From Phocoena phocoena (taxonomy: Eukaryota; Chordata; Mammalia; Artiodactyla; Phocoenidae), in assembly GCF_963924675.1 (NCBI RefSeq), contig NC_089221.1, forward strand, positions 9,111,851 to 9,175,850: DNA of 64,000 bases, read 5' to 3'. Positions 44,160-55,669 of the stretch are shown here, piece by piece. Made by a program: the position numbers and the translations under genes. The number at the start of each line of letters is the position of its first letter. Positions within the stretch are counted from its first letter, which is position 1. The notes below the pieces were generated by a model, which did not search any database, was not told the origin of the DNA, and saw only the letters and a program-made list of their open reading frames with translations.

Positions 44160-44645
44160 TGCAGGAAGGGGGACCTCTTCCAGGGCCCGAGAGTGGGCTC
44201 TTGTCTACCACTCAGAAATGAATTGTCCGAGGAGACACACGTGCTGACAAAGCAAGAGACTTTATTGGGAAGGGGCGGCCGGGCGGAGAGCAGCAGGGTA
44301 AGGGAACCCAGGAGAACCGCTCTCCACGTGGCTCGCAGTCTCGGGTTTTATGGTGATGGGGTTAGTTTCCAGGTTGTCTCTGGCCAATCATTCCGACTCA
44401 GGGTCCTTCCTGGTGGCATGTGCATCAGTCAGCCAAGATGGATTCCAGTGAGAAGGATTCTGGGAGGTTGGTGGGATATGTGGACTGGCACTTCCTCTCT
44501 CCTTTTGACCTTTCTCGAATTCTTGCAGTTGGTGGTAGCTTGTTAGTTCCATATTCCTTACCAGGACCTCCTGTTGTAAGATAACTCATGCAAGTGGTTA
44601 CTATAGTGGCTGGCCAGGGCGGGCGGTTTCGGCCAGAGTTTCCCC
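44160..44645 (-). mobile_element. Solo ERV LTR, class I type, antisense
   Basis: On the minus strand: a CAAT-like ATGATTGGCC near 44385, a TATA-like CCATAAAACCCG near 44350, and CCCAATAAAGTCTCTTGC with the polyadenylation signal at 44261-44266, then U5 ending ...CTTCCTGCA at 44160. This is the ordinary U3-R-U5 layout of a gammaretrovirus-like LTR. No internal ERV sequence flanks it. It starts only a few bases after the SINE target site. Confidence 0.8.
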
Positions 44646-45188
44646 TAAAAAAAGATTCCATCAAACTTCCTTGATATTGTGATGATGGGCCTGACTCCTG
44701 TTTCCAGGTGCTCAGACTTTAAAAATCTCCATGACCAAGCCTCTTCCTCTATCTTCACTTTAGGCTTAGTACTGTAATTACTATCATGAACTTTTTCTTT
44801 TCATTTACATGTCCTGTATCCTCCAATCAGATGGGATTTTCACAGTCAGCAAAATGTTTCTTTTGTTGTATCATCAACTAAAAGAAATGAATGGTACTCC
44901 TCTTCTAGTTGATTAGGTAGAAATTCATTATTAGGGTGGCAAAGGGAAAATATCAGGTAATTTCAGGCCTTCCTACACTCACCCTATTGATTCAGTTGTC
45001 ACACAACTTCTAACGTGATTGCAGGCAACAAGAATTCACAGGTCATATGTCCACTACTTGGCTGGTGATTACCAATATGGACTCAATATAATTTGCACGT
45101 GTTTGTGACGAAACATTTTATATATGTGACCTGAAGGCCTTTGTTAGAAATAGTAACATACTAGTGCTACTGTACCTTTATTGCTAAT
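44646..45188. other. Intergenic, no recognised feature
   Basis: AT-rich unique sequence. Confidence 0.4.
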
Positions 45189-45408
45189 GTTTTTTTTTTT
45201 TTTTTTTTTTTTTTTTGCGGTACGCGGGCCTCTCACTGTTGTGGCCTCTCCCGTTGCTGAGCACAGGCTCCGGATGCACAGGCTCCGCGGCCATGGCTCA
45301 CGGGCCTAGCCGCTCCGCGGCATGTGGGATCTTCCCGGACCGGGGCACGAACCTGTGTCCCCTGCAACGGCAGGCGAACTCTCAACCACTGCGCCACCAG
45401 GGAAGCCC
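45189..45408 (-). mobile_element. CHR-2-type SINE, antisense
   Basis: The plus strand starts with a T-run of about 28, then GCGGTACGCGGGCCTCTCAC, and ends CCACTGCGCCACCAGGGAAG before CCC. It is the exact reverse of the CHR-2 copies. No convincing TSD was seen. Confidence 0.93.
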
Positions 45409-45411
45409 AAC

Positions 45412-45995
45412 ATGTGTGCCATTCTTTATTTTATTTTATTGAAGTACAGTTGATTTACAATGTTGCATTCGTTTCAGGTGTATAGCATAGTGATTCAGTT
45501 ATACATATGTTCATTCTTTTTCTGATTCTTTTCCCATATAGGTTATTACAGAGGATTGAGTAGAGTTCCCTGTGTTATACAGTAGGTCCTTATTAGTTAT
45601 CTATTTTATGTATAGTAGTGTGTGTATGTTAATCCCAAGCTCCTAATTTATCCCTCCCTCTCGTGTTTCCCCTTTGGTAATCATAAATTTGTTTTCGAAG
45701 TCTGTAAGTCTTTTTCTGTCTTGTAAATAGATTCATTTATATCATTTTTTAAAATTAGATTCCACATGTGAGTGATAGCATATTATATTTGTCTTTCTCT
45801 GTCTGATTTACTTCACTTAGTATGATAATTTCTAGGTCCATCCACGTTGCCGCAAATAGCATTATTTCATTCTTTTTTATGGCTGAATAATATTCCATTT
45901 TATATATATGTACCACATCTTCTTTATCCATTTATCTGTCGATAAGCTGCTGCATTTTGGGGGGTAATTTGTTATGCAGCTATAGATAACCATTA
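45412..45995 (-). mobile_element. L1 3' end, antisense
   Basis: ATTGAAGTACAGTTGATTTA, GTATAGCATAGTGATTCAGT, GTTATACAGTAGGTCCTTAT, GATTCCACATGTGAGTGATA and CTGAATAATATTCCATTTTA are the reverse complement of the cetartiodactyl L1 3' UTR and ORF2 end. It directly abuts the SINE. Confidence 0.85.
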
Positions 45996-47076
45996 CACAG
46001 GAGAAAAAAACCCAGACCTGAATGAGGGAATAATACAGCTTTCAGGCTGATAGAACTTGTTCAGTCTGCTTTATGTAAGTTAAATGAAATTGGAAAATAC
46101 TACACAGCTGAAGTATCCCTCTTTGGAAGTAGACTGTTATTTGACACAAGGTCAGATGTCCCCACCTATTTTCAAACACGTGCCGGGCCTGTCTGTCTTC
46201 TCCTATGTTCGCATACTGCTTGGGGGCTGGTTCTTCACCTATCTTTATGCACAGACCTAATATCTTAGCTTATGTGGGAAAATGGTCTTTTATATCTGAA
46301 TTGGCTAATATTTATATAAAAGAAAATACCAAAAGATGCCCACTTTGTATTGACCTGCTATTTCTTTCTTTGAAAATGAAACTATGGCATATCACAAAGA
46401 CAAGTTTGGACTTTGCAAAAATTCCCCTGTGCACTCAGTGGATCAGCCTTCGTGCTCAGGCAGCTCCGAGCACCTGCAGCGTGCAGAGGCGCCGTGAGCA
46501 GCTGCAGCTGCCCCATCCAGATCTGCTCACCCCACTGCCCCTCGAACCCCCGACAGCTGCTGGGGTGGCCGTCAGCCAGAACTGTGGAGGCAGCAGGAGG
46601 CATAACTCTGCTGCCAGGGCTGCTTGGACCGAGATGGGAGCTGCGTGTGGAAAAGGCAAATCAATTCAACTTGCATTCTTTACCTTTCTTCTCTCATTTT
46701 CATCTGTAGAATCTTGAAATGGAGATCCTTTCTGAACACGGGCATATGCTTTGAATGACCGAGACATGGACACGTGGACATACACACAGACACATACATG
46801 TGCACACACTCCTTCTCATATTTGCTTCACATGGACAGCAAAGAGAGCTGAAGAATACTTTGAAGTTTGTCCATCCGGTGGCTTTAAGCCAACCATCACA
46901 TGCTGTACTTAGGCATGTTTTTTAAATGCAGATTTGGGGTCCAGTCCAGACCTAGTTGAATTGGTCTCTGGTGGTGATGCCCAGGAGTCTCTATTTATGA
47001 CAGATGGTAAGTTGGTCATGACCATCTCCACCCCCAGCAAGAGACCACATGATTTTGGTGAGTGGGGACCCATTCT
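45996..47076. other. Intergenic, no recognised feature
   Basis: An open frame of 170 codons at 46205-46717 has no recognised domain, no codon bias and no splice context. I treat it as chance. Confidence 0.4.
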
Positions 47077-47482
47077 AGTTTGCTTGTGCTTCTGTAACAA
47101 GGTACCACAGACTCGGGGGTTTAAACAACAGACTTTTATTGTCTCATAGCTCTGAAGGCCAGAAGTCCAAACTCAAGAGGCCTTCAGGGTTGGTTCCTTC
47201 TCAGGCTGTGAGGGAGAATCTTGTTCCAGGCCTCTCTCCTTGGCTTGTAGACGGCTGTCTTCTCCTGTGTCTCCTCACATTGTCTTCCCCCCATCTGTGT
47301 CCAAATGTCCCCTCTTTATGGGGACACTAGGCTTATTGGATTGGCACCCACCCTAATGACCTCATTTTAATTGGGTTACTGCTGTAAAAATCCTGTCTCC
47401 AGGTAAAGTCACAGTCTGAGGTCCTGGGGGTTAGGACCCTAACATATCTTTTCCTGGGGACACAATTCAACCTATAACAGGA
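47077..47482 (-). mobile_element. MaLR-type LTR, antisense, near full length
   Basis: GTTTAAACAACAGACTTTTA, TTGGCTTGTAGACGGCTGTC, CCTCACATTGTCTTCC, CACCCTAATGACCTCATTTT and GGGGACACAATTCAACCTAT are the reverse complement of the family seen at 11 kb. Confidence 0.85.
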
Positions 47483-47494
47483 CTCCTTCATGTA

Positions 47495-47740
47495 ATAGGT
47501 GGCTACATCCTGAATCTTCTATAATAATAAAATGATCATAGTAATGTTTATGGGGTACTTACTATCTGTGTTAACTGCTTTACGTGAATTATTAAAATTT
47601 AACCTTCACAGCAAACTTTGAAGAAGTTGTTGTCATGTTTCCCAATTTAGAGATGATAAAACTGAGGCTTAAAGAAATTGGGTAACTTGCCCAAGACCTC
47701 ACAATTAGTAGATGGTGGGGGAGGGCCCCAGTCCAGGTTA
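47495..47740 (-). mobile_element. MIR-type SINE, antisense
   Basis: TATTAAAATTTAACCTTCAC, GATGATAAAACTGAGGCTTA, GGTAACTTGCCCAAGACCTC and ACAATTAGTAGATGG are the MIR reverse complement. Confidence 0.7.
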
Positions 47741-50700
47741 GAACATTCCAGAAGCCACGCTGCTCCCTATTGCACATTTAATTGTCGTAAACTTCTAATT
47801 GTTACCAAAGTCCATTTGCGTTTAGTCTCTGCTTTCCTATCTCATTGGTCTAACTTTTTTGTCTTCCATCTGTAGCCAGAGTAACTGTATTCTTTCCTCT
47901 TTGTCACATGCTTCGAGCCCTCGTTTTTCCAGGGTGCACACCCCTGTTCTTTCTTTGGGTGACATGCCTGGCGTCCTCGGACCGCAGTGGCCCATCTTCT
48001 CGGACCCTCCAGTTTGCTGACGAGCATCTTAACGTGTTGTCCCCAGTGTAGACTGGAACTGGGTTTGCACACAGTCTTGCTCTAAATGTGCTGGCTTATC
48101 ATGCTCAGAGTAAACAAAAATCTCCCAGTTACCTGTGCTTGGTGTCCCATCAGGACGGACCACACAGTTTCTGTTCCTTCCACATAAGAACATCGGAATA
48201 TGGGCTAAGCACAGATTGTAGGCCACAGACTGTAGACTCTATGTATATGTCACCCTAAGGAACTCATTCCCACTATCTCGACCAGGGAAAAGTTATAAAC
48301 TGAGGCAAGGAAACCCCAGTGTTCCAGGGACAGGGCCCCTACTGTTGGGACCCTTCCCGGGGTTTCCAGCTCACTGGACGGGGCCAACCCCAAACTCTCC
48401 TCTTACGTGGGCTTCTCACAGCAAGCAAGCCATCAGCTAGGTTTTCTGTTGGCGTGTTTGTTTTTTCCCCTCCCCTCCTGTGTGTCTGGAACCGGGAAAG
48501 ACTTTCTTTCTCTCCATCTTACTCTCTTTAGTTCACGGAGCTGCTCTTTGGGTAACAGTAGAATTCAAGAGATGGTCATTATCCCAAATCCGTGGTTTCT
48601 TACGTGGCCTGCTGACCGTGGAGGAGATTGACATGACCAGCTTGTGTGGGTCTGTTCAGCCCGGTAGGTTTCAGCATCTGTTATGGGACAAGTGCCCGGC
48701 TGTCTGCCCTCCCTCCTCTCCTCTCTTCCAAACAGCGATGAGCTCTGGTTCCAGGCACCGTTCTAGATCCCGGGGACCCTAGAGTCGAACGAGACACACA
48801 AGGCTCCTGCCTTCAGGAGTGTTCTTATGGTGGGCCGACAGGTACAAACAAGTAAATCCATGAAGTGTGTTCAGGTTGTGAGAACAGCAATGATGGAGAT
48901 AAAACAGGATAACAAGGTGTGTGTATGTGTGTGTGCCCCCTTCTCCAGTTCCTCCAGTGCTAAACTCTCCAGCTTCTAATTTATGCTTTCTCAGCAAACC
49001 TACATTCTCTCATGTCAGTACCAGCTCACACGTTTCAGCCCCCTTTATTTGCCAGGTGAGGTTCTGCAAAGGGATTTTTCAATTTACCCCAATGGTGGAA
49101 TTAAGATGATTAAATATGCAATCAACCAACTTAAAACTACAAGTGGTTCCTGCCAGTGTGTTCACCGAGCCAGGCACGATTCTGGATGTTGGACGTGATC
49201 TGACCTCTTTGAAACCATCTCTCTATTTTGTGAGAGTCGGTGGAAGCAAAGCAGAGCCCTGGACAAACTGCAGAGTCCAGCAAGATGGTCTCTGTTTTCT
49301 GTTCCTCTGCCCTTTCATCTCCTTAGCAGTGCCCTCGTCCACCTCTCAGGCCTTTTCACCTTGGGTCCTCTCCACTTATCAAAACAAGAAAAGAGTGGCT
49401 ATCATTTATTCATGGTTAAATGGAAAATTAGGGTCAGGGATAGCAGGCCTGGGGCCCTCTATTCAGGAATAATGATGCTGCATTTTTCTGTGACCTCAGC
49501 AGTTCTCATCCCTGAGGACCCTGAGCTTGGCTGAGCGAGTTGTAGGTTGGGGACCCCTGTTAGTCCATTGCACAAGGAAAAAGGAGCTGTGAGGCTAGCC
49601 CTGGCCCTGCCTACATCAGCGAGGCCTGGACGAGGCAGCCAGGGATGGGATCCATACCAGAATAAACACAGTCCTCCCAAGGCAGGCAGAAGGCTCTCAA
49701 ATCCGGGGGAAGAGAGAGAGCACTTACCAGGCCTTTTTTTCCCTGAGGCTCAGTAGAACAAAGCTGGTAGCCGTACTGAATGTCCTAGACCCCTACTCAC
49801 AGCTATAACTGAGTGGGAATTCTCTCAGGCTGTTGCTTTTCTCTTTAATGAACGTTTTAGGCAACCATTTTCCTCTTCTGGAGTGAGAGATCCTGCCCCC
49901 TTTAAACGATATTTCAGACACAGCCGACTAACCTGCCTGTCTCCTGGGCAGTGAGTGGGGAGGAGGTCTGGGCGCCTCTGTGAACCCAGCCTCCAGGTCA
50001 CTCTGAAATCCTGCTCTGGGCTGACGCGGTCCTCAGGGCGGCCTTCCAGCCTGCACCTGAGCAGCCAGGCTAACCTGTGGGCCATCCCTACTACTTTCAG
50101 GCCACTGACCGCATGGCCCGAGCATCAGCTGGGGCTTCTGGGCTGCCCCCGCTGCAGCCCCAGGCCAGAGGCCACCACTTCCTCAGAGTTCTGCCCTGTG
50201 AAGTGGTGCCCCCTTCTTGGCTTTCCCCACCGGCTCCCTCCCTTTGCCGCCTTCACAGAGGTTGGAGCTTCCCCCTCCCGTCACCCCTCCCCTTTCTTTA
50301 GGCTGGATTCTCTCCTCCTGCGCAAAGATTTCCGACTCTGCAGAGCTCATCTCCTGAGCGCCTTCTTCCATCTGTGGACCAAGCCTCTGCCTAGGTTCCT
50401 CCATGTATTCTGAGGCAGAGACCGCAGGAGCCCGTCATTCCCGCTGCATTGGCCAAAACTGGAAGCGGGAAGGGGGAAGCAGGAAGTAATTGTTTGTGCT
50501 GTTTCCGGATTCCTTCCTCTGGGGCCCAGGAAACTTCAGCCTGGCCGTGGCTGGTGAGGTAGGGATGCAGAGGATCCCAGCCTTGGGGCTAACCTGTAGA
50601 GAATATTCAGGAAAATTGTTAACCAGGATGCTGATTTCAGCTACATAACAAGGTGAGTTGAGACAAAATATCAGGGAGCTATTGCAGAAATAATTTCAAT

Positions 50701-53514
50701 AACTATTATTTGAATGAACTATTTATCATCCATGCCTACTTGTCACGGGGTGGATAAACACTTATGCACATTAAAAAAATGTCTACTTAACTTTGAGGCA
50801 AGTTTTCTTCAATTACAAAGCCAAATCCAGCTCATGTACGTCCCACCTTCCTGGCACGTTGCTCGGGCAGGATGGTCTAAAAAGCAGCTAGAGACACTGA
50901 CCTGTAATGGACACGGCTTGGACACCCCACTATGGACATTTTATCAAGTACGCTACTTGGGTTTCCTCCTTTCCAGGCTTGACATGTCACGGAAAAATTA
51001 AATTGCCAAGGATTGCACAGCTTTAAAATGGTGGAGGAAGAAATCAGCTTGAGGACCCCAGGACCCTCATACCTCAGCCTTTTGAGGAACACGAGGCTGC
51101 ATCTTTCCCTGTTCTACCCGCCCTGTTACATGCAAAAGCAGATTCACTTCTGTTCACTCAACGTATGCGTTTCTGGAAAAGTGTACAAAATAGAATGCTT
51201 GTATCTTTCAAATTCACGAGGGGGAAGTTATTTTTTAAAGGAATGTTATGGAAAGAATGCTTTGATAAGGTGGCACCCCCATGCCCTCCTGACCTAGTTC
51301 ACCTTCCACGTCCCTGCAGTGGCTGGACGTTCACCTTTCTGCGTCCTGGTGTCTGGGTGTCAGTTCTGAAGTCCGTGCTGCATAAATCCAGGCGTTAATA
51401 GTCTAACAGCTTCATTAATAAACTCCTGATGGGTGAGATGTTAAACCCACACTACTAATAGGTTTAGAGCTTTCCACCTGGGGTTACCGTCTGGGGGAGG
51501 TGTTCTATTTTTATCTCTTCTTTGCCTTTGTGCCGATTGCGGTTCTGTAAGGGATCTGGGCTACCCAGAGTATGTTTAGTTCATTTGGCTGGGACACTTT
51601 CATAACAGTATAGAAATAACCAATTGTATAGTTTATATTGGAATTGAGGGTTTTGCCTCCCTCAAGAATATTATAATCTTAACTGATTGTTTGAGGCTCC
51701 ATTTCCTTTAGATAAATACAGAAATGTGTTTTCTCTTCCCATTCTCTTCCCTTATTCCAGGGGGCAGTTTTTCAACAGACTGTAACAGAAGATTTCTCTG
51801 TCTGCGTTGGGAGTCATCTCAGGTTTACGTTCAGAAAAGCTACTAAAAATGTGAGGTGCAAACAACTGGGCAAAAGCAGAGGAGTGAAAAGAAGTTGTTT
51901 GATGAGGATTTTGCAGAACAATGGGCCAAGGCTGTCACTTGCAGAAGGACTTCGCTTTTTCTTAGGAGGGGGGAGTTGGCTTCCACCCACCCCAGGCAGT
52001 CACTCCAGAGGGTTCACATGACCCTTCATCCTTCACGCAAGGGGGTCCTATGCATCTGAGGCAGAGAATCCTTCCACGTTACCTCAGTTAGATTGGGGTG
52101 CCTTTCTAGTGAGTTCTTTTCTGACTTCGTATGATATAAAGCTGTTTGAAGTTATTTGACACCAAAATAAACAAAAATTTCATAAGAGGTGATGTCTCCC
52201 TGAGCTTACGCAGTAATGTTTATTCTGCCAATTTCTGGGCAGAAAAACATTCCACATATGTTAACCATGCATTGTGGCAAAAGTCACAAGGACCTTTCTT
52301 CCCCCCAGTTTTTCTCCATGGTTTTCGCTTACTCAAGTAAATATTGTCAGTTGAAGACGTCAACTTTAGCCAGCAGCTCTGCTGGTGTTTCAGTTCTGTT
52401 TCTTGCTGGGGTTGAGTATCGTGGTCTTTTAACTGGGAAGCGTTTCTTGCATTCACACGACCTGTGATTCCCTGGTACCAGTGAGGTGTGCTGCTCACCA
52501 CAGCCGATCATAGCTGTGTCTTTCCAGTCACACTTTCAGTGACGTCATGTCAGAGCTTGAAACTGGCCTCAATGGAGTATTTACACCATAGAAATTGGCA
52601 AGGCCTACAAATCATGGCCTCCCCGCCGCTCCCTGAGAGCCCGTTGTTAAATGTTTACAGCTCTCCAGTGCCTGCGGCCATCACGTCTCAGTGACTCAAG
52701 CCCTAGAAGACATGGTACAAGTGTTGGACAAAGAGCCGCTGTCTAGGAGCTTGGTCTGGGGCTTCACCCACAGAGGAACACACTGGAGGGTCCTACTGCC
52801 ACTGCCTCCGCCATCACTCAGCTGGAAGGTGGACCTGTGTGTGCGCCTCTGTGTGTGTGCACATGTGAACACACGTGTGAGCCTCTTTGTGAGCGGGCCC
52901 GAACAGCCCCTCCCTCCTGCACGGTTTCCTCCTCACCATCTTCCCCTCCTACCTGAGCCCATCAGACCCACCTGGGCACTCGTTAGCTGGGCAAAGAGCT
53001 GCTCAGAGCCGAACATGGCCTCGTGAGAGTGAAGAGTGGCTCCCCAGGGGAATATGAGGCTGGGGCGACGCTGATCACGTCCTTCCCCTTCTCTTGTCCA
53101 CTCCTCCGTCCGGCCCTTTAAACTTAACACTCGGGGCCCTTTACAGAGAAGAGGATGCCCTGGCTGGGAAGCTGGTGTGGAGTGAGGAGAGAGGCAGAGC
53201 TGATTTGGCCTGTTTGCTTGGCTGGTGGGGGGTGGAGGTGGGAGTCTGGACTGGCCATGTGTCAGAGCCTCCCGGCTTCCCTAGAATCCTCTGGCCTCCA
53301 GCTATGCCTCTTTTTCCTCACCACTAAAATCTCAGTCTGATCTCAGGGACCCGAACCTTTCTGCAGCTCTTGGCTCTTGTCTGACCTCTGTAGCTACTGC
53401 TTAGGCTGTTTGGGGTGGAGGCCTGAGTCACCACCCAGAGTGAGACGTGTGGGCAGGAGCCCTGGCCTCCACCTTGTGCCCTGAGGCTGGGCTGCTCTGG
53501 CCGTTATATGGGCT
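47741..53514. other. Intergenic, mostly unique sequence
   Basis: No exon, RNA gene or clear young repeat is visible. 48.77-48.86 kb resembles an old interspersed repeat (CCAGGCACCGTTCTAGATCC). 49.9-50.55 kb is GC-richer and contains a cluster of GGAA motifs at 50458-50490. The many short open frames have no shared signature. Confidence 0.4.
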
Positions 53515-53705
53515 TACAGTTTGCCTGCATTGCTCTACAATCTTTATGCATCATAGAAGCCTTAGCCCTCACAGGGATCCACTGGGGCAGGTAACTCCTA
53601 TTCCCATTTCACTGGTGGGGAGACAGATTCCAAGACATGAAGTAACTTGTCCAAAATCTCACAGCCAGCAAGTGTCAGAAGCAGAACTGGAGGCTGAAGT
53701 TCCAG
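53515..53705 (-). mobile_element. MIR SINE, antisense
   Basis: CCTATTCCCATTTCACTGGT, GACATGAAGTAACTTGTCCA, AAATCTCACAGCCAGCAAGT and GCAGAACTGG follow the MIR reverse complement. Confidence 0.75.
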
Positions 53706-55437
53706 CCCCTCATCTCCATTCAGTCTCTCAAGGCCAAAGGCAGCTGTCGAGTTTAGTTGCCAGTTTCTGAGACTCTCTCCTCCACCAATTTTCTATCTCA
53801 AATGTAAGCGTAGCGATGCTGCCTTCTCAGGCCGGGTGAGGAATCCGTTTCTACAGGGGCCTTTAACTCTCGCTGCATGCCACGCCCTGGCTTTGTTGCA
53901 CCCAGGAGACAGCCCCTGTTCTGACTCAGCAGGCAAGGCCCGAGGAGGGGGGTCCATCCTTGGACCCAGCCCCTGGTTCTGCTCTGGGGTGGGGGGGGGG
54001 CGGGGGAGCTAGAGCCCAGGGACTAGAGATTCGCCCGAGGCAGGGTGTGGAATTCACGCTCAAGCAGGCCAGCTCAGGCCCGTCCTGGGTGCTTCCCTGC
54101 ACCTGAGGGTGTCCCCTGGGCTCTGCTGGGGCTGGGGGTGGGTGCATGAGAACCCTTGCATGGTGGCGGGAGATTACTGCCCTCAGACACTGGGAGGAGC
54201 TGCAGAAGGACAGGGCCCATCTCAGAAGAGACACAAAAATGTCCCAGGTGCCTGGTGGGACCATGTAAGGCCACATAAGTGTGGGCGTTGGTGAAGTGAC
54301 CCAAAAGCACATGGCTGCTGGGGCCAGGCCTTTTGTCCCCCTGCCCTCCACCCCTCAAACCTCTCGGAACCATTGCAGGGCTAGACGGAGATTTTTACCT
54401 CTGAGGTGATGCCCTCCTAAAAGCAGGTGCTCAAAACGTCCGGCAATTGATGAACAAAGCAAAGGGGAATAAACAGCGGCGGTGTTGACGGTTCACCTGC
54501 TTGGCTGTCTTCTTTGGCTTCTTTTCCAGATCATGCTTCTTCTAACGAGTTTAAACTCAGCCATGATCAAACAAAGCCTCAGTTATAGTCCTTTCCTTCA
54601 CTGGAATCACTTGTTTTTCTGAGCACAGCGGTCATTTTGCTGCCTGCCTGTGAAAGGGAATATGTTCGAATTTTTCAAGTTTATTAATTTCATATATTTT
54701 CGACTTTTAGCAGGGTCTCCAGACTGATTCCACATGTCCTTTAGAACATGTCCACAGTTGTTCTAAAGGTAGCAGTTCTTATTTTTAAAACACTCTTTAT
54801 AATAGAACACGGGCACTGACATGTCTGGGTTCACGGAGAGATATGCTTTTGTCCCACCTGTTTACTGTTGGTAGGTGTTAGATCAAGTCTGATCTTCAGC
54901 AGGCCATTAAAAATTTGACTACTGATATTTAGATAATTACAAAAACATATCTCAGATGTTGTATTTTCCTAACAGCTAATTTTAGTTTCAAATAGAAGAA
55001 TTCAAGCCTTAAAGTATTCTATAGCTCCCAGGGGCCTGGTAGGAAATAAGGATGTTGCTTTTGTGTAACACAAATTGTAGACGACAGATTCTTTTTCTCC
55101 TTTGCTTCCGTCAAAGAGGTGTTCTTGTCCACTACAGCTCAGATGAAACTGACATCTGCTGTCTGCCTCGGGGTTCTCAAAAGTGTGCTGAATAAAACTC
55201 AATAACAAATCTCAGAATATTCCTTACCTTTAGCTGCTGTGGGGCTGACACATAACAATGTGCGTAAAGCCCTCTTCACACGGCAAGCACGAGCCACATC
55301 TGGATGTGGTGAGCGTTCCAAACTCCCCCAATGGCACTGCCCCAGGAGGTGCTAATATCCCTGACCTTGACCAAAGATGCCGTTCTTGGACTGCTCTTTT
55401 GTCTTTTAGGTGCAGGGACTGCTACTCTCTCTCATGC
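53706..55437. other. Intergenic, no firm feature
   Basis: A G-rich run lies at 53986-54006. 55.13-55.43 kb has an LTR-like look (GTGTGCTGAATAAAACTCAA, then GGTGCAGGGACTGCTACTCT), but I cannot place it in a family. Confidence 0.35.
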
Positions 55438-55453
55438 AAAAATAGTCCCTTAG

Positions 55454-55652
55454 GGGCTTCCCTGGTGGCGCAGTAGTTGAGAGTCCGCCTGCCGATGCAG
55501 GGGACGCGGGTTTGTGCCCCGGTCCGGGAAGATCCCACATGCTGCGGAGCGGCTGGGCCCGTGCGCCATGGCCGCTGAGCCTGCGCGTCCGGAGCCTGTG
55601 CTCCGCAACGGGAGAGGCCACGACAGTGAGAGGCCCGCGAACGGCCAAAAAA
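55454..55652 (+). mobile_element. CHR-2-type SINE
   Basis: From GGGCTTCCCTGGTGGCGCAG to GCCCGCGAACGGCC and a short AAAAAAACAACAAC tail. Probable TSD AAAAATAGTCCCTT / AAAAATATTCCCTT, at about 55438 and 55662. The interrupted tail suggests an older copy. Confidence 0.92.
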
Positions 55653-55669
55653 ACAACAACAAAAAATAT

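Noticed and set aside
46205..46717. 170-codon open frame on the plus strand
   Set aside because: No recognisable domain, mixed composition, no splice context; a frame of this length is expected by chance somewhere in 64 kb.
55130..55435. LTR of a further ERV
   Set aside because: A GAATAAAACTC signal and LTR-like wording are present, but no ends, TATA box or related copy could be shown; too weak to list as an element.
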